64,000 nt of DNA from Whalleya microplaca (Eukaryota > Ascomycota > Sordariomycetes > Xylariales > Xylariaceae), in assembly GCA_022497155.1 (NCBI GenBank), contig MU385783.1, positions 108,874 through 172,873 of the forward strand. The letters are read 5' to 3'. Under the pieces are notes generated by a model that saw nothing but the letters and a program-made list of their open reading frames with translations, was not told the origin of the DNA and made no database searches. The translations under genes and the position numbers were made by a program. Positions 61,521 through 64,000 of the stretch are shown here, in pieces. Numbering within the stretch: the first letter of the stretch is position 1; each line of letters begins with the position of its first letter.

Positions 61521-63370
61521 CTACGATTTAGTCTCGGCCTCGTCCCAGCCCCATACCTGCGAGAGATATCTCTCCATGTTGACTCGCTTTGTGCGCATCT
61601 CCACCATCCACGGGTGTTCAAGCATTCTCCATGGGCTTGCCCGACGGGTAGGTTCTTTCTCGAGACTATACGCGGGTTAGTCTAGATTTCTCCAAAGATA
61701 GGAAGTTTCGTCGTTACTGCGCAACAGAAACTTACCAGCACTCGATGAAATACTTGAAGCTGTCGCTCCAGAAGATGTTGGCTTCGGGCTCATCTTTGAG
61801 CTTCGGTATTGGCTGTCGTACGATATAAGTCAACAGGTCTATCAGACCCGCCTTAGGCTGCATCTCGGTGCCATCAGCAGGGAATGGGAAGCGGTGCTGT
61901 GCGACCTCTAGAAGGGTCACTCCTGTAGACCACACATCCGACGTAATCGTGTAACTCTGGCCTGTAATGCGCTCGGGGGCCATGTAGTAACTCGTGCCAA
62001 TAAACGTATTGGCTTCGCCCTTGGTTCCGAAGTCGCCTGAGACACCAAAGTCGCACAACTTAATATCGCCGTTTTGGCAGAGTAATATATTCGAGGGCTT
62101 AATGTCGCGATGGATGATCTTCTTGCTGTGCAGATAGGTCAGGCCACCCAGGACGCCTTCGGCGATCTTGCCGAGGACTTTCTCTCCTGTCCGACCACCA
62201 AGCCGCCTGACCTCCTTGTAGATGCCATCGAGGGACCCGCCCTTGCAGAATTCCATAGCAATAGAGATAGTGGCTGTTGCAGGGTCGACAAACGCTCCAT
62301 AATACCGACAGATGTGATCTGATGCACATTCCTTGTTGAAGTTAATTTCACGGACAATCTGTTTCTTCACATCTGGGTCCGGATTTGTTGTGATGACCTT
62401 AAGACGTTCATGTCAGCATCCGCATATTTTAGTTAGAGCTTAAAGGGGTTAAGCATACCTTTAGAGCAAATACTGTCTTGCCCCCTTTTAATTGGCAACG
62501 TGTGACTGCACCTCCAGCACCTTCACCTAAGCCGCCCAACTCGATTATTCTGTTCTCCAAGCTGGCGATTCGCCACCCGTCATCATCCAGATCCTCTACA
62601 TCAGCATTTCTTGCCTTCTCTAATGTGAGCTTGTCGAAACTGTTCTCAAGCCCTTGTGTACTGCCATCTCGTTCCATTCCAAGGCCGCCCTCACTTCTTT
62701 CCGAGTAGATAGAGCCGACAGCTGATATAGGATCCGGCGTGCCCTGCGGCCTCGGACCAATGCCATACTGTGATGCGAACGAGAGGGCAGAAAACTGGGA
62801 GCCCGCAGACGTGGGATTGCTGGCCCTCCCATCGAGAGGACCGAAGCTGCCAGACCTCGAATGTGCTGCACTACTTTCGCTACCCCCGCTCGCAGATTGT
62901 CCCGCTTGGATAGATGGCCGCGGCTGTTCGTAGGGCGCAACAGTGCTGCCCATCGGAGTGGCAACATGGACGGTAAGTTGTGGGCGCGAAGGCGCGCCAA
63001 CTGCCGGGGCGCCGACGGCCTTCACATTAGGAGAGGGCGGGATAGCTAAACCCAATCTTGGAGTTCGTGCACCACCGGGTCTCCCGCCGAGTGCGGGTCT
63101 AAGAGGAGCGGGGGAGGAGGACATGATGGGAATGGGTGTCGAGGCTTGCGGCGGTGTGCCGACAGCTGTGGGTGTGGCCTTCATCATAGCGAAAAGTTAG
63201 CATCGCAATTATAGAGCGGAAGGAGACTATCCTCAATGAGAGGCGGGCAGGTAACAGGAACAAAGAGGCGCTAGAGACAAAAGAGATAAGCAGATAAAGC
63301 AGAGAGAGAAGTCGATTACATTTTGCGCCGTGGGCTCAGAGCCCTGAGCGGTGTTCTCGTGGTCGGGCAT
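61521..63370 (-). CDS. MAP kinase kinase of the cell-wall-integrity pathway (Mkk1/2 type)
   Basis: Dual-specificity kinase that activates the Slt2/Mps1-type MAP kinase in cell-wall stress signalling. Exons are 63320-63370, 62459-63178, 61736-62397 and 61521-61665, giving 525 residues. Residues 1-220 are Pro/Ser/Gly-rich with the docking-like stretch [14 protein letters not shown]. The kinase domain starts at about 230 with the glycine loop LGEGAGGAV. The catalytic Lys is in VFALK (257), HRD in [10 protein letters not shown] (353-355) and DFG in [11 protein letters not shown] (373-375). The activation loop [19 protein letters not shown] and the segment [12 protein letters not shown] identify the Mkk1/2 branch over Ste7 or Pbs2. 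The first exon (MPDHENTAQ) uses a GTAATC donor and a GATGAAG acceptor; alternatively translation starts at tandem ATGs at 63187/63184. Introns are 141, 61 and 70 nt. Confidence 0.94.
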
Positions 63371-64000
63371 TTGTGCTAGTCCGACTTGTAGTCCACGTAT
63401 TGCTCAACAAGTCTATGGGTTTAGTCTGCCGAGGAGGCGGTCGGGCTGCTCGAGTACAAAAGGGAATAAAAGGGCCGAAGCTAGCTGTATGTAACAATCC
63501 GTGGAGCAGACTCTTCGAGGTATGGTGGAATGGGGTAACACAGCAGTGCAGGTAATATATTCAAGTGACGTATACTTGAGTCGGATAGCCCTGTCTCATG
63601 GGAATGGGAGTGGGAATGAGAACAGGAATGGGAACGATAGTAGTAACGAGAACAGTGGTATCGTATCGGTATCATGCGAATCAAAAACAAGTGTGTATCG
63701 TATCTAGAATTTGTAGTACAGACAGTATGGAAATTGAAGACAGAAAATATCTAGCTACTAGTAGGTAATGTATCGTGTGCCGGAGGTTTGTTTGCTCGTG
63801 CCGCGTGTTGGAATTTCCCCTCTGTACCAAGGAGGTAGATTTCTCGCCTCGTTCCTCCTTCTGGATGCGGAGACGGCCTTGGGGGGGGGGGGGGGGGGGG
63901 GGGGGGAAAGTGTTGGGTATTTTTTGTTGGGGTTTGGGGTTTGCCCGGGGGCGGGGCGCGTAACCGGGGGTGCCGGGGTGGGGTTGGAATGGCGATTGCG
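63371..64000. other. Upstream region of the MAPKK gene with G-run
   Basis: 630 nt that should contain the MAPKK promoter. A GGAATGGGAATGG-type repeat runs from about 63598 to 63635, and 26 consecutive G lie at 63881-63906, after which the sequence is G-rich to the window edge. No gene is seen. Confidence 0.55.
63881..63906. repeat. G homopolymer (26 nt)
   Basis: Twenty-six consecutive G followed by G/T-rich sequence of unusual composition up to the window end. It may reflect low-quality sequence near a contig end. Confidence 0.85.

Noticed and set aside
1..64000. CRISPR arrays, bacterial operons, phage or plasmid elements
   Set aside because: The DNA is clearly fungal nuclear: split genes, no Shine-Dalgarno spacing, and the only repeats are simple microsatellites.
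1..64000. A secondary-metabolite or defence-type gene cluster
   Set aside because: No polyketide or peptide synthetase, cytochrome P450, cluster transcription factor, NLR or HET-domain gene is visible; neighbours are unrelated conserved genes.

Overview
The window is nuclear DNA of a filamentous ascomycete fungus, most likely a Sordariomycete. Genes are split by short introns (about 50-80 nt) with GTRNGT donors, CTRAC-type branch motifs and YAG acceptors. The gene set is typical of these fungi: a Cdc4-type F-box/WD40 protein, a siderophore transporter, an Mkk1-type MAPKK, and an Asr1/PHRF1-type RING-PHD protein. Gene naming rests on protein motifs recognised by eye; no database search was possible. 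The genus cannot be determined.

Layout from left to right: Cdc4-like F-box/WD40 protein (1629-3819, +); Sel1/TPR-like protein (4670-5752, -) head-to-head with Utp16/Bud21 (6192-7465, +); siderophore iron transporter (7726-9838, -); a possible broken ORF (10094-10424, +); a 1144-residue RING + PH-like + vWA protein (11647-15409, -). A gene-poor island of about 11.7 kb follows (15410-27150). Next come CCT8 (27151-28929, -) head-to-head with an Nhp10-like HMG-box protein (29506-31028, +), a Rmd1-like DUF155 protein (31698-33779, -) whose first intron holds long G and C homopolymers and a 10-N gap, a saccharopine-dehydrogenase-like protein (34446-35873, -), and RPL43 (37568-38090, +). The right part has a RING-PHD protein (40896-42947, +), a universal stress protein (45457-47982, -), a 6 kb repeat-bearing spacer, eIF3 subunit l (54299-55886, -) head-to-head with EFL1/RIA1 (56527-60201, +), and an Mkk1-type MAP kinase kinase (61521-63370, -).

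Most genes are conserved single-copy housekeeping functions: ubiquitin ligation, ribosome synthesis and translation (UTP16, RPL43, eIF3l, EFL1), chaperonin, chromatin remodelling and cell-wall-integrity signalling. I see no secondary-metabolite cluster, CRISPR array, intact transposon or convincing RNA gene, and no clear sign of an undescribed multi-gene system. The more unusual points are two introns whose length is a multiple of three (retention would keep the frame), a vWA domain lacking the first MIDAS aspartate, an unusually long intron in the stress-protein gene, shared divergent promoters for functionally related genes, and the gene-poor island. Exon boundaries were worked out by hand; every multi-exon model keeps an open frame and sums to a multiple of three.
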